NCBI RefSeq assembly: GCF_000521785.1
Contig: NZ_JALZ01000004.1
Span: 124,001-188,000 of the forward strand
Source of the DNA: Roseivivax halodurans JCM 10272
GTDB taxonomy: Bacteria > Pseudomonadota > Alphaproteobacteria > Rhodobacterales > Rhodobacteraceae
Reading direction: 5' to 3'
DNA: 64,000 nucleotides
Shown: positions 38,125-46,659 of the stretch, piece by piece
Position numbering within the stretch: position 1 is the first letter of the stretch
How the letters are laid out: each line of letters begins with the position of its first letter
Notes under the pieces: generated by a model
What the model was told of the DNA's origin: nothing
What the model saw: only the letters and a program-made list of their open reading frames with translations
Databases searched by the model: none
Position numbers and translations under genes: made by a program

Positions 38125-39828
38125 TCACTCCTCGCGGTACCAGTCCGCGATGTTCCACAGCTCGCTGTCCCATGTGTTCAGGACCACGCCGCCGAGGGAG
38201 TTCGACTTTGCCGAGACCCGGCCGCGGTGCACGAGCGGCACGATCACCATCGAGTCCTTCGTGATGATGTCGTTCAGCTCCTTCGCGATCCGCGCGCGCT
38301 CTTCCAGCTCGCCGGTCTGCGCCAGCTCGTCGAGCAGCGCGTCGTATTCCTCCGAGCAGAAGCGGTTGATGTTCTCGCCCTGCCACTGCGTCTCGGGACG
38401 CGGATGATTGTTGCAGCGGTATTGCGCGAGGTACGACTGTGGATCGGTGCCGTCGAAGTTGTTGGCGTACATCTCCACGTCCGCGTAGAACCTCTGGAAC
38501 GTGTCCGGACTGCCCGGATCGCCGCCAAAGAAGACCGACGAATCGACATTGCGCAGCTCGGTCTCGACCCCGATCTCGGACCACCACTGCTTGATCAGCG
38601 CCTGGAAGTCCTGCCGCACGGCGTTTGTGGAGGATTGGAAGAGCAGCGACAGGCGCTCGCCGTCCTTGTCGCGCACGCCGTCGCCGTCGCTGTCGGTCCA
38701 GCCGGCTTCTTCGAGAAGAGCCTTCGCCCCCTCGATGTCCTGCGTCAGGCACTCGGTATTGTCCGAGGCGAACATGTCGGGTGCGGGCACGAGGTTGCAG
38801 GTCGGACGGCCCGCCTGACCGTAGCCGATCTCGGTCAGAAGCTCGCGGTCGATCGCCATCGAGAGGGCCCGGCGCACGCGTTCGTCCGTCAGGAACGGGT
38901 GCGGATGTGCAAGCGTCGCCCGTTCGCCCTCGGGCAGGTCGGGAGAGGGATCGGTGAGGTTCATCTCGATCCGCTCGACGAGCGTGCCGAAGGCGGCGAT
39001 GATCTCGCCTTGCCCCGCCTGCGCCATCTGCTCGAGCACGTCGGGTGCGAGCTGGGTGTTCCAGGCGTAATCAAATTCGCCGGTCTCGAGCACCGCGCGC
39101 GCCGCGGCGAGCTCGTCCCCGCCGCCCTTGAAGTTGATCGTCGCAAAGGCCGGCTTGTCTTCCTCGCGGTAGTTCTCGTTCGCGGAGAAGGTGATGACGT
39201 CGTTCGGGCGGAACTCGTCGACAACGAACGGTCCCGTGCCGATCGGGTTGAAGTTGGCCTCGGTGCAGGACGGCGCAGCGGCGCCGAGGCAATCCTGGAA
39301 TTGGGCCTTCTGGAGGATCGGGCTCTCGTTGCCGACGAACATCGTGTAGGGGTTGGCGGTCGGCTTGTTGAAGGTGACTTTGACCGTCTGCTCGTCCACC
39401 GCCTCGACGGTCTCGATCCCGTCGAACTTGGCCCGCTGCGCGCAGCCGCCTTCCGGCGCCATGCAATACTCGGCGGTGAAGACCACGTCTTCGGCCGTCA
39501 GGGGCGAGCCGTCCGACCAGGTGATGTCGTCGCGCAGCGAGTAGGTGATCGTTGTCAGATCCTCGGAGACCCCGCCGTTCTCGACCGTCGGAACCTCGGT
39601 CACGAGCCACGGCAGACGCTCGGCATTCTCGTTGTAGCGCACCAGCGGCTCGAGCACGATCGAGGAAGCCTGGATGTCCTTGGTGCCGCCCGAGAGATAC
39701 GGATTCAGGATCGACGGCGCCTGATGGTAGAGGATGTTGACCTGACCATCCTCGCCACGCTCCGCGAAGGCCGCGGGAGCAATCGCACCGATCGCGGCCG
39801 CCCCCATGAGAAGCGATTTCAACTTCAT
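38125..39828 (-). CDS. ABC transporter substrate-binding protein, family 5 (peptide type)
   Basis: 567 residues. Signal peptide 1-22 (LLMGAAAIGAIAPAAFA). SBP family 5 features: SLRDDITWSDGSPLTAEDVVFT at about 97-118, NPIGTGPFVVDEF, RRALSMAIDRELL. A segment TDSDGDGVRDKDG at 378-390 resembles a calcium-binding DxDxDG loop. Four or more cysteines suggest disulfides. Binds peptides or similar ligands in the periplasm for the importer encoded downstream. AGGGAG precedes the start. First gene of the minus-strand operon. Confidence 0.94.
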   Translation of the reverse strand: MKLKSLLMGAAAIGAIAPAAFAERGEDGQVNILYHQAPSILNPYLSGGTKDIQASSIVLEPLVRYNENAERLPWLVTEVPTVENGGVSEDLTTITYSLRDDITWSDGSPLTAEDVVFTAEYCMAPEGGCAQRAKFDGIETVEAVDEQTVKVTFNKPTANPYTMFVGNESPILQKAQFQDCLGAAAPSCTEANFNPIGTGPFVVDEFRPNDVITFSANENYREEDKPAFATINFKGGGDELAAARAVLETGEFDYAWNTQLAPDVLEQMAQAGQGEIIAAFGTLVERIEMNLTDPSPDLPEGERATLAHPHPFLTDERVRRALSMAIDRELLTEIGYGQAGRPTCNLVPAPDMFASDNTECLTQDIEGAKALLEEAGWTDSDGDGVRDKDGERLSLLFQSSTNAVRQDFQALIKQWWSEIGVETELRNVDSSVFFGGDPGSPDTFQRFYADVEMYANNFDGTDPQSYLAQYRCNNHPRPETQWQGENINRFCSEEYDALLDELAQTGELEERARIAKELNDIITKDSMVIVPLVHRGRVSAKSNSLGGVVLNTWDSELWNIADWYREE

Positions 39829-40146
39829 GTCTTACTCCCTGTCGGGCGCACGTGATGCAGTGCGCTCATTCGTTTTTTCGCCGGCACGGCGCTGGAAAGG
39901 CTGGTGATGCCGGTCCGCGCTTCGTCCGGATCGTGGTCCGATCGAAAACCGGGTGTTCCGAAAAAGCAAGTCTGGGGCGACATGGAGATACCGGGTTCGC
40001 CTGCAATGCGCACAACAGATGGGCGCGGCCCCTGATGTGAAGGCTCGCTCATGGACTTGCCGGACCCGCAAGGGACACAGCCATTTGACATTCGGCGCGC
40101 GCGCTCCCTAGCGTCGTGAAACCCGTTGCCCCCGAGGACGCTTGCC
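39829..40146. other. 318-base divergent control region of the peptide ABC transporter
   Basis: Separates the binding-protein operon (minus) from the ATPase gene (plus). It holds an inverted repeat GCGCAC-8-GTGCGC at 39846-39865, close to the binding-protein start, and a promoter-like TTGACA near the ATPase gene. No gene was recognised. Confidence 0.5.
40085..40113 (+). promoter_or_regulatory. Candidate promoter of the ABC ATPase gene
   Basis: TTGACA (40085-40090), 17-base spacer, CTAGCG (40108-40113), 33 bases before the start at 40147. The -35 box is perfect; the -10 box has the CTANNN form seen at other starts here. Confidence 0.5.
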
Positions 40147-41979
40147 ATGCTCGACGCTCCCGCTGCCCGGCCCGTGGCCGTCATCGACCGCCTGCGGGTG
40201 GAGTTCCGCACCCGCCGCGGCACCATCGTGGGTGTGAAGGACGTCTCCTTCGAGATCGGCCCGGGCGAGACGGTCTGTGTGGTGGGCGAAAGCGGGTCGG
40301 GCAAGTCTGTCTCCTCGCTGTCGCTGATGCGGCTCGTGGAGTTCGGTGGCGGGGAGATCGCGGGTGGCCGTCTGATCTTCGACCGGGGGGAGGGGGATGC
40401 GCCGCTCGACCTCGCCACGCTCGATCAGGACGCGATGCGGGACATCCGCGGCGACGCGATCGGCATGATCTTTCAGGAGCCGATGACCGCGCTGAACCCG
40501 GTCTTCACCGTCGGGCGGCAGCTCACCGAGGGGCTGCGCGTCCATCGCGGCATGAGCCGCAAGGAGGCCGAGGCGCGGGCGCTGGAGCTCCTGCGCGAAG
40601 TGCGCATCCCCGAGCCCGAGCGGCGGCTGAAACAATATCCCCACGAGCTTTCGGGCGGGATGCGCCAGCGCGTTGTCATCGCCATGGCGCTGGCCTGCAA
40701 GCCGAAGCTCCTGATTGCGGACGAGCCGACCACCGCACTCGACGTCACGATCCAGGCCGAGATCCTCGCCCTGATCGACCGGCTCAAGCGCGAGACCGGC
40801 ACCGCGGTGCTCTTCATCACCCACGACATGGCGGTGGTGGCCCAGATGGCCGACCGCGTCGTGGTGATGTTCCGCGGCGAGAAGGTCGAGGAGGGACCCG
40901 TCGGGCAGATCTTCGCGGAGCCGAAACACGACTATACCCGGGCGCTCCTCGCTGCAGTGCCGAAGCTCGGAGAGATGCGTGGCACCGACGCGCCCGCGCC
41001 GATGAAGCTCGTGGGGCAGGGCAACGGGGCGGGGGCCCCGGTGCGCGGCTCGGACGAGACGCTGCTGCGTGTCGAGAACCTGACCACGCGCTTTGCGGTG
41101 AAGGGCGGCCTTCTGCGCCGCACAGTCGCTCTGGTCCACGCGGTGGAGGACGTGTCCTTCACCACCAACCGCGGCCAGACGCTCAGCCTCGTCGGCGAAT
41201 CGGGCTGCGGGAAGTCGAGCGCGGGGCGGTCCGTGCTGCGCCTGATCGAGCCGCATTCGGGACGGATCGATCTCGACGGCACCGATGTCATGGCCCTGAA
41301 CGACCGCGATCTGCGCCGCGCCCGGGCCGACATGCAGATGATCTTCCAGGATCCTTTCGCCTCGCTCAATCCGCAGATGCAGCTCGCCGCTCAAGTCGCA
41401 GAACCCATGCGCAATTTCGGGATCGGCGGGAGCGAGGCCATGGATAAGGTCGCGCGCCTCTTCGACCGGGTCGAGCTGCCCCGCTCCTACATGCGCCGCT
41501 ACCCCCACGAGCTGTCGGGCGGACAGCGCCAGCGCATCGCCATCGCCCGCGCGCTCGCCCTCAATCCCAAGCTCATCGTGGCCGACGAGGCTGTCTCCGC
41601 GCTCGACGTCAGCGTTCAGGCGCAGGTCTTGAACCTGATGCTGGAACTGCAGGCCGAGCTGGGCCTCTCCTACCTCTTCATCAGCCACGACATGGCGGTG
41701 GTGGAGCGGGTAAGTCACAAGGTCGGGGTCATGTATCTCGGCCGGATCGTCGAGATCGGACCGCGCCGCGCGGTCTTCGAGGATCCCCGCCACGCCTATA
41801 CGCGCGCGCTGATGAAAGCCGTGCCGATCGCCGATCCGAACCGCCGGACATCCGAGAAGGACCTCAACTTCAAGCCGATCCCGTCGCCGATCCGCCCTGT
41901 CGGCCACGAGCCGGAGCCCTCTTCCTACGAGGAGGTCGCGCCGGGCCACTTCGTGCTCACGACCGACAGCGGCTACTGA
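40147..41979 (+). CDS. ABC transporter ATP-binding protein, fused double ATPase (DppD-DppF type)
   Basis: 610 residues from ATG at 40147 (GAGGA upstream). Two complete nucleotide-binding domains: first Walker A GESGSGKS near 50 and signature LSGGMRQR with DEPTTALD; second Walker A GESGCGKSS near 355 and signature LSGGQRQR with DEAVSALD. Each ends with an oligopeptide-transporter C-terminal element (YTRALLAAVPKL and YTRALMKAVPIADP). Powers the importer encoded divergently. The argE-like gene follows 19 bases downstream, so they share a transcript. Confidence 0.95.
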   Translation: MLDAPAARPVAVIDRLRVEFRTRRGTIVGVKDVSFEIGPGETVCVVGESGSGKSVSSLSLMRLVEFGGGEIAGGRLIFDRGEGDAPLDLATLDQDAMRDIRGDAIGMIFQEPMTALNPVFTVGRQLTEGLRVHRGMSRKEAEARALELLREVRIPEPERRLKQYPHELSGGMRQRVVIAMALACKPKLLIADEPTTALDVTIQAEILALIDRLKRETGTAVLFITHDMAVVAQMADRVVVMFRGEKVEEGPVGQIFAEPKHDYTRALLAAVPKLGEMRGTDAPAPMKLVGQGNGAGAPVRGSDETLLRVENLTTRFAVKGGLLRRTVALVHAVEDVSFTTNRGQTLSLVGESGCGKSSAGRSVLRLIEPHSGRIDLDGTDVMALNDRDLRRARADMQMIFQDPFASLNPQMQLAAQVAEPMRNFGIGGSEAMDKVARLFDRVELPRSYMRRYPHELSGGQRQRIAIARALALNPKLIVADEAVSALDVSVQAQVLNLMLELQAELGLSYLFISHDMAVVERVSHKVGVMYLGRIVEIGPRRAVFEDPRHAYTRALMKAVPIADPNRRTSEKDLNFKPIPSPIRPVGHEPEPSSYEEVAPGHFVLTTDSGY

Positions 41980-41998
41980 CGTCATCGAAAGACCCCGA

Positions 41999-43162
41999 AT
42001 GCCCGAACGTCTCTCACCCCGCGCCATACTCGAGCGGCTCGTCGCCTTTCCGACCGTCAGCCATGCCAGCAATCTCGACCTGATCGACTGGGTGGAGAGC
42101 TACCTCGCGGGCCACGGCATCACCGCGCACCGGCACTGGAACGAGGTCGGCGACAAGGCCGCCCTCTATGCCCATGTCGGGCCGGAGGTCGAGGGCGGCG
42201 TGATCCTTTCGGGCCACAGCGACGTCGTGCCGGTTGAGGGGCAGGACTGGAGCTCCGACCCCTGGCAGGTGACCGAGCGCGACGGCAAGCTCTACGGCCG
42301 GGGCACGACCGACATGAAGGGGTTCGACGCCCTCGCGATCTGGGCCCTGGTCGAGGCCCGTCACGCCGGGATCGAACGGCCGCTGCAACTCGCACTTTCC
42401 TACGACGAGGAGGTCGGATGCACCGGTGCGCCGCCTCTCATCGCCGCGATGTCCGGCCTGCCGCGCGCCTCGGCGGTCATCGTGGGCGAGCCGACGGGGC
42501 TCTCGCCGGTGACAGGTCACAAGGGCGGGGTGACCTACAAGGTGCATGTGCAGGGCTTCGAGGTGCATTCCTCGATCCTGCACCGGGGCGTGTCGGCGAT
42601 CATGTGGGGCACGAAGCTGATCGAGTGGGCGAACGGGGTGAACGATGCGAACCTCGCCGCCACGCCGGGCCCGCTTGCCGCCGCATTCGATCCCCCCTGT
42701 ACGAACCTGCATGTGGGGCAGATCCGCGGCGGCACCGCGCACAACATCACCGCGAAGTACTGCACCTTCGGGCTCGGCGCCCGCGTCGTTCCCGGCGAGA
42801 CGCTGGACCAGTGGCGCGGCAAGATCGAGGCTGCGGCGCGCGAGATCGAGGGACGGATGCAGGCGGTGCGTCCCGAGGCACGCATCGCGATGGCCGAGAC
42901 CTTCTCGCTGCCGGTCTTCGTCCCCGAGGAGAACGGCGAGGCAGAACGCCTCGTCCGCAGGATCACCGGAGAGAACGGCCCCGCGGGCGCCGTCAGCTTC
43001 GGCACCGAGGCGAGCCACTTCCAGGCCGCGGGCTATTCCGCGGTGGTCTGCGGCCCGGGCGACATCGCGGTCGCGCACCAGCCTGACGAGTACATCACGC
43101 AGGCGCAGTTCCAGGCGGGCGAGGCATTCATGACCCGGCTGGTCGAGACGCTCAGCGGATAG
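41999..43162 (+). CDS. argE: Acetylornithine deacetylase-like M20 peptidase
   Basis: 387 residues. M20 metal-site motifs: SGHSDVVPVEGQDW (His and Asp), GRGTTDMKGFDA, SYDEEVGCTGAPP (catalytic Glu and ligand), and GTEASHFQAAGY near the C-terminus. The wording SDVVPVEGQDW is of ArgE deacetylases, which remove the acetyl group from N-acetylornithine. Being co-directional with a peptide ABC ATPase gene, it may instead act on imported N-acyl amino acids. Family certain, substrate inferred. Confidence 0.85.
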   Translation: MPERLSPRAILERLVAFPTVSHASNLDLIDWVESYLAGHGITAHRHWNEVGDKAALYAHVGPEVEGGVILSGHSDVVPVEGQDWSSDPWQVTERDGKLYGRGTTDMKGFDALAIWALVEARHAGIERPLQLALSYDEEVGCTGAPPLIAAMSGLPRASAVIVGEPTGLSPVTGHKGGVTYKVHVQGFEVHSSILHRGVSAIMWGTKLIEWANGVNDANLAATPGPLAAAFDPPCTNLHVGQIRGGTAHNITAKYCTFGLGARVVPGETLDQWRGKIEAAAREIEGRMQAVRPEARIAMAETFSLPVFVPEENGEAERLVRRITGENGPAGAVSFGTEASHFQAAGYSAVVCGPGDIAVAHQPDEYITQAQFQAGEAFMTRLVETLSG

Positions 43163-43170
43163 TCTTCCCG

Positions 43171-43221
43171 TCCTCCCTTCTTCTTGATTGAAATATCCCG
43201 GGAGCGCGGGGGCAGAGCCCT
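43171..43221 (-). repeat. Intergenic GGGGC / GATATTT / AAGAAGAAG element, copy C (inverted)
   Basis: Read on the minus strand: GGGCTCTGCCCCCGCGC, then TCCCGGGATATTTCAATC, then AAGAAGAAGGGAGG. It matches copies A and B in block order but lies in opposite orientation relative to the flanking genes, in the 141-base gap between the two M20 genes. Confidence 0.7.
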
Positions 43222-43303
43222 CGCCTATAACGCGACCTTGCAGCCGGTCCGGGGCTCGGGCAGTCTCCGGCAATCCGATCACATCTCCCGGGGAGAGCCT
43301 TCC

Positions 43304-44467
43304 ATGCCGGTCAAGAACCGCTTCGCCGAACTGCACGACGACATCACCGCGTGGCGGCGCGATCTGCACCGGCATCCCGAGATCCTGTTCGAGACGCACC
43401 GCACCGCGTCGCTGGTGGCGGAGAAGCTGCGCGAGTTCGGCTGCGACGAGGTCACGACAGGCATCGGGCGGACCGGGGTCGTCGGCGTCATTCACGGCAG
43501 GAGCACCGGATCGGGCCGCACGATCGGCCTGCGCGCCGACATGGACGCGCTGCCGATCCATGAGACGACCGGCGCCGAATGGGCCTCGACGACCGAGGGC
43601 GCGATGCATGCCTGCGGCCATGACGGCCACACCGCGATGCTGCTCGGCGCTGCACGCTATCTCGCCGAGACCCGTAATTTCGACGGAACCGCCGTGGTGA
43701 TCTTCCAGCCCGCGGAGGAGGGCGGCGGCGGCGGACGCGAGATGTGCCGCGACGGCCTCATGGAGCGATGGGGGATCGAGGAGGTCTACGGCATGCACAA
43801 CTGGCCCGGCGTGCCGGTGGGCGAGTTCCAGATCCGCCCGGGGGCGTTCTTTGCCGCGACGGATCTCTTCGAGATCGAGGTCGAGGGCCGGGGCGGGCAC
43901 GCCGCAAAGCCGCACGAGACCATCGACACGACGGTCGTCGCGGCGCAGATGGTCACCGCGCTGCAGAGCATCGCGAGCCGCAACGCCGATCCAGTCGCGC
44001 AGGTGGTGGTGTCGGTCACCTCGTTCCAGACCTCCTCGACGGCCTTCAACGTCATCCCGCAGAAGGTGCACCTGAAGGGCACGGTGCGCACGCTCTCGCC
44101 CGAGATGCGCGATCTCGCCGAGACGCGGATGCAGGGCATCTGCAAGGGGATCGCCGAGGCTTTCGGCGCGACGGCGCGGCTCGACTACGTGCGGAATTAC
44201 CCGGTCATGGTGAATTCCGAGGAGCAGACCGCGTTCGCGGCCGATGTCGCCCGGTCGGTGTCGGGGGAATGCGCGACCGCCGATCTCGTCATGGGCGGCG
44301 AGGATTTCGCCTTCATGCTCGAGGAGCGTCCGGGCGCCTACATCCTCGTCGGCAACGGCGACACTGCATCGGTCCACTCGCCGGATTACGATTTCAACGA
44401 CGCCGCAATCCCGGCCGGCTGCTCCTGGTGGGCCGAGATCGTTGAACGTCGCCTGCCGGCGGCCTGA
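43304..44467 (+). CDS. M20 family amidohydrolase (hippurate hydrolase/aminoacylase type)
   Basis: 387 residues from ATG at 43304 (GGGGAGAG upstream). RRDLHRHPEILFET at 18-31, metal site MHACGHDGHTAMLLG at 101-115 with C104, FQPAEEGGGGGREMC with the catalytic glutamate, GMHNWPG, and GGEDFAFMLEERPGAY near the end. This pattern is the hippurate hydrolase / N-acyl-amino-acid amidohydrolase branch. It cleaves acyl groups from amino acids. Downstream of argE with a repeat element between. Confidence 0.92.
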   Translation: MPVKNRFAELHDDITAWRRDLHRHPEILFETHRTASLVAEKLREFGCDEVTTGIGRTGVVGVIHGRSTGSGRTIGLRADMDALPIHETTGAEWASTTEGAMHACGHDGHTAMLLGAARYLAETRNFDGTAVVIFQPAEEGGGGGREMCRDGLMERWGIEEVYGMHNWPGVPVGEFQIRPGAFFAATDLFEIEVEGRGGHAAKPHETIDTTVVAAQMVTALQSIASRNADPVAQVVVSVTSFQTSSTAFNVIPQKVHLKGTVRTLSPEMRDLAETRMQGICKGIAEAFGATARLDYVRNYPVMVNSEEQTAFAADVARSVSGECATADLVMGGEDFAFMLEERPGAYILVGNGDTASVHSPDYDFNDAAIPAGCSWWAEIVERRLPAA

Positions 44468-44565
44468 CAGCAAGAGCCTGGGGCGGGAGCCGCGGCGCGT
44501 CCCGGGCGAAGATCGTGCATACGGACCCTACGGAAGCGGCGACCGGTATTCCCGGAATGCGATGG

Positions 44566-44583
44566 GTGGCGGCAGTGCCGCCA
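44566..44583. terminator. Hairpin between convergent M20 and DUF882 genes
   Basis: TGGCGGC-AGT-GCCGCCA (44567-44583), 20 bases beyond the DUF882 stop and about 100 beyond the M20 stop. No T-tract. Confidence 0.35.
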
Positions 44584-44602
44584 TGCCAGGCAGCGGGTTC
44601 CG

Positions 44603-45226
44603 TCAGCTCCCCCAGGTGCGGACCGGCCCGGAATCGATATGTGTGAAGCGCGAGCCGTAGCGTCCGACACCGCCGACTTCGAACCATTCTGCCAGCCGGG
44701 CGACCTCTTGCGGGGGGATGCCCTCGAACCGGATATCCGCCGCGCGGCGCCGCATGTGGTAGCTCGTCGAGGATGCGCCCGCGCTTTGGCTCTGCAGCAA
44801 CTGCGTCGTGTGAGCCGTCCGGTAGCCCGACAGCAGCGTGATCTCGCCGGAATGGCCGTTGCGCTTCGCGGAATTCGAGAGCGCTGCGAGGGCCCAGTAG
44901 ACGCGGCGGTCGATATCCGGGGCCTCCTCGTCGCGCCAGTCCCGGAAGATCCAGTCGAGCTTGCGCAGGGCCCCGCGTCTTTCGCGGCCTCCGGACATGA
45001 AGCGCACCGCGACGCGCTCGCCGGTATGGGCGTTCACGACGTTGAGATGGCTGTCGACGTCCCGGACCATCGCGTCGAGCCGGGTTCCGGGCCTCGAGGG
45101 ATCGGGCAGCGGCTCGTGGCTGCGAATGCCGCAACCGGCCACCAGGGGAACACTCAGGCCTGCGCCGAGAGTGGCAAGAAGACGGCGCCGATCGATGCGG
45201 CCCGCGGAAACGGGGTGTGTGCTCAT
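44603..45226 (-). CDS. DUF882 / YcbK-like peptidase, Tat-exported lipoprotein candidate
   Basis: 207 residues from ATG at 45226 (GAGG 8 bases upstream); a start at 45238 is possible. The N-terminus has a twin-arginine motif (DRRRLLATLG) and a lipobox-like LVAGC with Cys32. The mature part has LLSGYRTAHTTQLL, SYHMRRRAADIRFEG and RFTHIDSGP, the M15/DUF882 pattern with zinc ligands His, Asp, His (SxHxxxxAxD). Likely a periplasmic peptidase or amidase-like enzyme acting on cell wall crosslinks; not proven for this subfamily. Confidence 0.87.
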   Translation of the reverse strand: MSTHPVSAGRIDRRRLLATLGAGLSVPLVAGCGIRSHEPLPDPSRPGTRLDAMVRDVDSHLNVVNAHTGERVAVRFMSGGRERRGALRKLDWIFRDWRDEEAPDIDRRVYWALAALSNSAKRNGHSGEITLLSGYRTAHTTQLLQSQSAGASSTSYHMRRRAADIRFEGIPPQEVARLAEWFEVGGVGRYGSRFTHIDSGPVRTWGS

Positions 45227-45491
45227 ACTCTGCCTCATATCTGCTCGGCCCCGTTGACCGGGGTCTCAAGACGGCGCGCATGTCAGTACGCTCCGCGGTC
45301 CAGCATGAGGACGGAAAGCCTCTGGAGCAAGAAAATTGAGGTCCGACGGCACATGTTTCGCTGGGCCGGTGTCGTATCGAGCACGCGACCTCCGGTCCGA
45401 AGCGGAAGCACCGGCGCCATGCACGGCGGGGCCACACTCAAACGGTGAGTGACCCGTTCCCCGGACCCGCCAGGTTTCGCAAGCCTTCAGC

Positions 45492-45510
45492 AAAAATGCA
45501 GAAATTGCAT
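45492..45510 (-). terminator. Short hairpin with T-run after tRNA-Arg
   Basis: On the minus strand ATGCA-ATTTC-TGCAT followed by TTTT, 8 bases beyond the CCA end of the tRNA. Stem is only 5 bp, so efficiency is doubtful. Confidence 0.4.
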
Positions 45511-45517
45511 GACATGC

Positions 45518-45594
45518 TGGCGACCCGGGGAGGACTCGAACCCCCGACCAAAAGCTTAGAAGGCTTCTGCTCTATCCAGCTGAGCTACCGGGCC
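45518..45594 (-). tRNA. tRNA-Arg(TCT)
   Basis: 77 bases on the minus strand. Acceptor stem GGCCCGG/CCGGGTC (one G-T pair), D arm TAGCTCAGCTGGATAGAGCA, anticodon loop CTTCTAA with anticodon TCT (complement of 45558-45560), T loop GGTTCGAGTCC, discriminator G and encoded CCA at 45520-45518. Decodes AGA/AGG, rare arginine codons in this GC-rich genome. Confidence 0.97.
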
Positions 45595-45675
45595 ACGCTT
45601 TTCCCCTACTACCATGAATCGGGTGTTGAAAGCCGAAATCGGCCCGGAACCTCGAGGCTCCGGTTGCAGATCATC

Positions 45676-45693
45676 CGGGGGCGTTCGCCCCCG
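45676..45693. repeat. GC hairpin upstream of the glycosyltransferase gene
   Basis: CGGGGGC-GTTC-GCCCCCG (45676-45693), followed by GACTTCCGGTGGAAC. The stem matches the hairpin of the intergenic element copies; the GAGTATTT and AAGAAGAAG blocks are absent, so this may be a decayed copy. Confidence 0.4.
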
Positions 45694-45743
45694 ACTTCCG
45701 GTGGAACTTGCGGGGCAGGCCCGGCGCGGGTAAGCGGCCCTTC

Positions 45744-46541
45744 ATGGATCACGCGACCATCGCCTGCATCAAATGGGGCACCGCCTTCGGCCCCGAATAT
45801 GTCAACCGGCTCTATTCGGGGGTGCGGCGGCACCTCTCCTTGCCCGTGCGCTTTTGCTGCATGACCGAGCATGCCGACGGTCTGCATCCGGATGTCGAGG
45901 TCATCGACCTGCCGGTCGAGCCGTTTCGGGACGAGATGGACAGGGCGCTTGCGGTGGCGAACCGGCAGGGGGCGATGCGGAAGGTATCGCTCTTCCGCCA
46001 GGGCGTGATCCCCGACCTGAAAGGGCCGGTGCTCGGCTTCGACCTCGACGTCGTGATCACCGGAGCGCTGGACGGGATGCTGGAACTCGCGCCGGGCAAG
46101 GTCGCGATGCGGCACGACTGGACCGAGAAGCGCAAGGGCCGGCCGACAGGGCACGGCTCCGTCTTCCGCTACGATCCCGCCGAACATGGGTTCCTCTACG
46201 AGGACCTCGCCGCGAACCCCTATGCCGAGGTCGAGGCGGCGCGCGGATCCGAGCAGCGTTATACCAGTCACAAGGCGATGGACCGGGGCGCGTTTGACTA
46301 CATTCCCGAGAACTGGGTCGTGTCGTTCAAGTACGATTGCAACCCGTTCCCGCGCAACTGGGTGCGTCCGCCGCAATTGCCGGGCGATGCGCGCGTCGTC
46401 TGCTTTCACGGCCGGCCGAAGATGCACGAGGCGATCGAGGGATATTCCGGCTCGCTGATCCGGCGCTCGGCGCCCTGCGACTGGCTGCGCGAGCACTGGA
46501 TCGACCGCTCGCGCGCGGATCTCGGGCACGACTGGGCCTGA
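45744..46541 (+). CDS. Putative GT-A type glycosyltransferase
   Basis: 265 residues from ATG at 45744. The N-terminus ATIACIKWGTAFGPEYVNRLY and the DxD-type motif GFDLDVVITGAL (D100, D102) are those of metal-dependent GT-A glycosyltransferases. It has W/H-rich C-terminal segments such as VVCFHGRPKMHEA. Transfers a sugar from a nucleotide sugar to an unknown acceptor, perhaps in surface polysaccharide. No signal peptide or membrane span. No polysaccharide genes nearby; it stands between the tRNA and fabF. Confidence 0.75.
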   Translation: MDHATIACIKWGTAFGPEYVNRLYSGVRRHLSLPVRFCCMTEHADGLHPDVEVIDLPVEPFRDEMDRALAVANRQGAMRKVSLFRQGVIPDLKGPVLGFDLDVVITGALDGMLELAPGKVAMRHDWTEKRKGRPTGHGSVFRYDPAEHGFLYEDLAANPYAEVEAARGSEQRYTSHKAMDRGAFDYIPENWVVSFKYDCNPFPRNWVRPPQLPGDARVVCFHGRPKMHEAIEGYSGSLIRRSAPCDWLREHWIDRSRADLGHDWA

Positions 46542-46582
46542 GGGCTCGGCGAACTTCCCCGCACGGGAGGGGGCGGGCGCTC

Positions 46583-46611
46583 TTGCTCAGGCCCCCCGCA
46601 GCGCGCTAAGA
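46583..46611 (+). promoter_or_regulatory. Candidate promoter of fabF-mltG
   Basis: TTGCTC (46583-46588), 17 bases, CTAAGA (46606-46611), 48 bases before fabF. Confidence 0.45.
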
Positions 46612-46659
46612 GCGTTGCCAAATTGGCCGAAGGCCGAAGATATCGAGGAAGGGCAGCAG

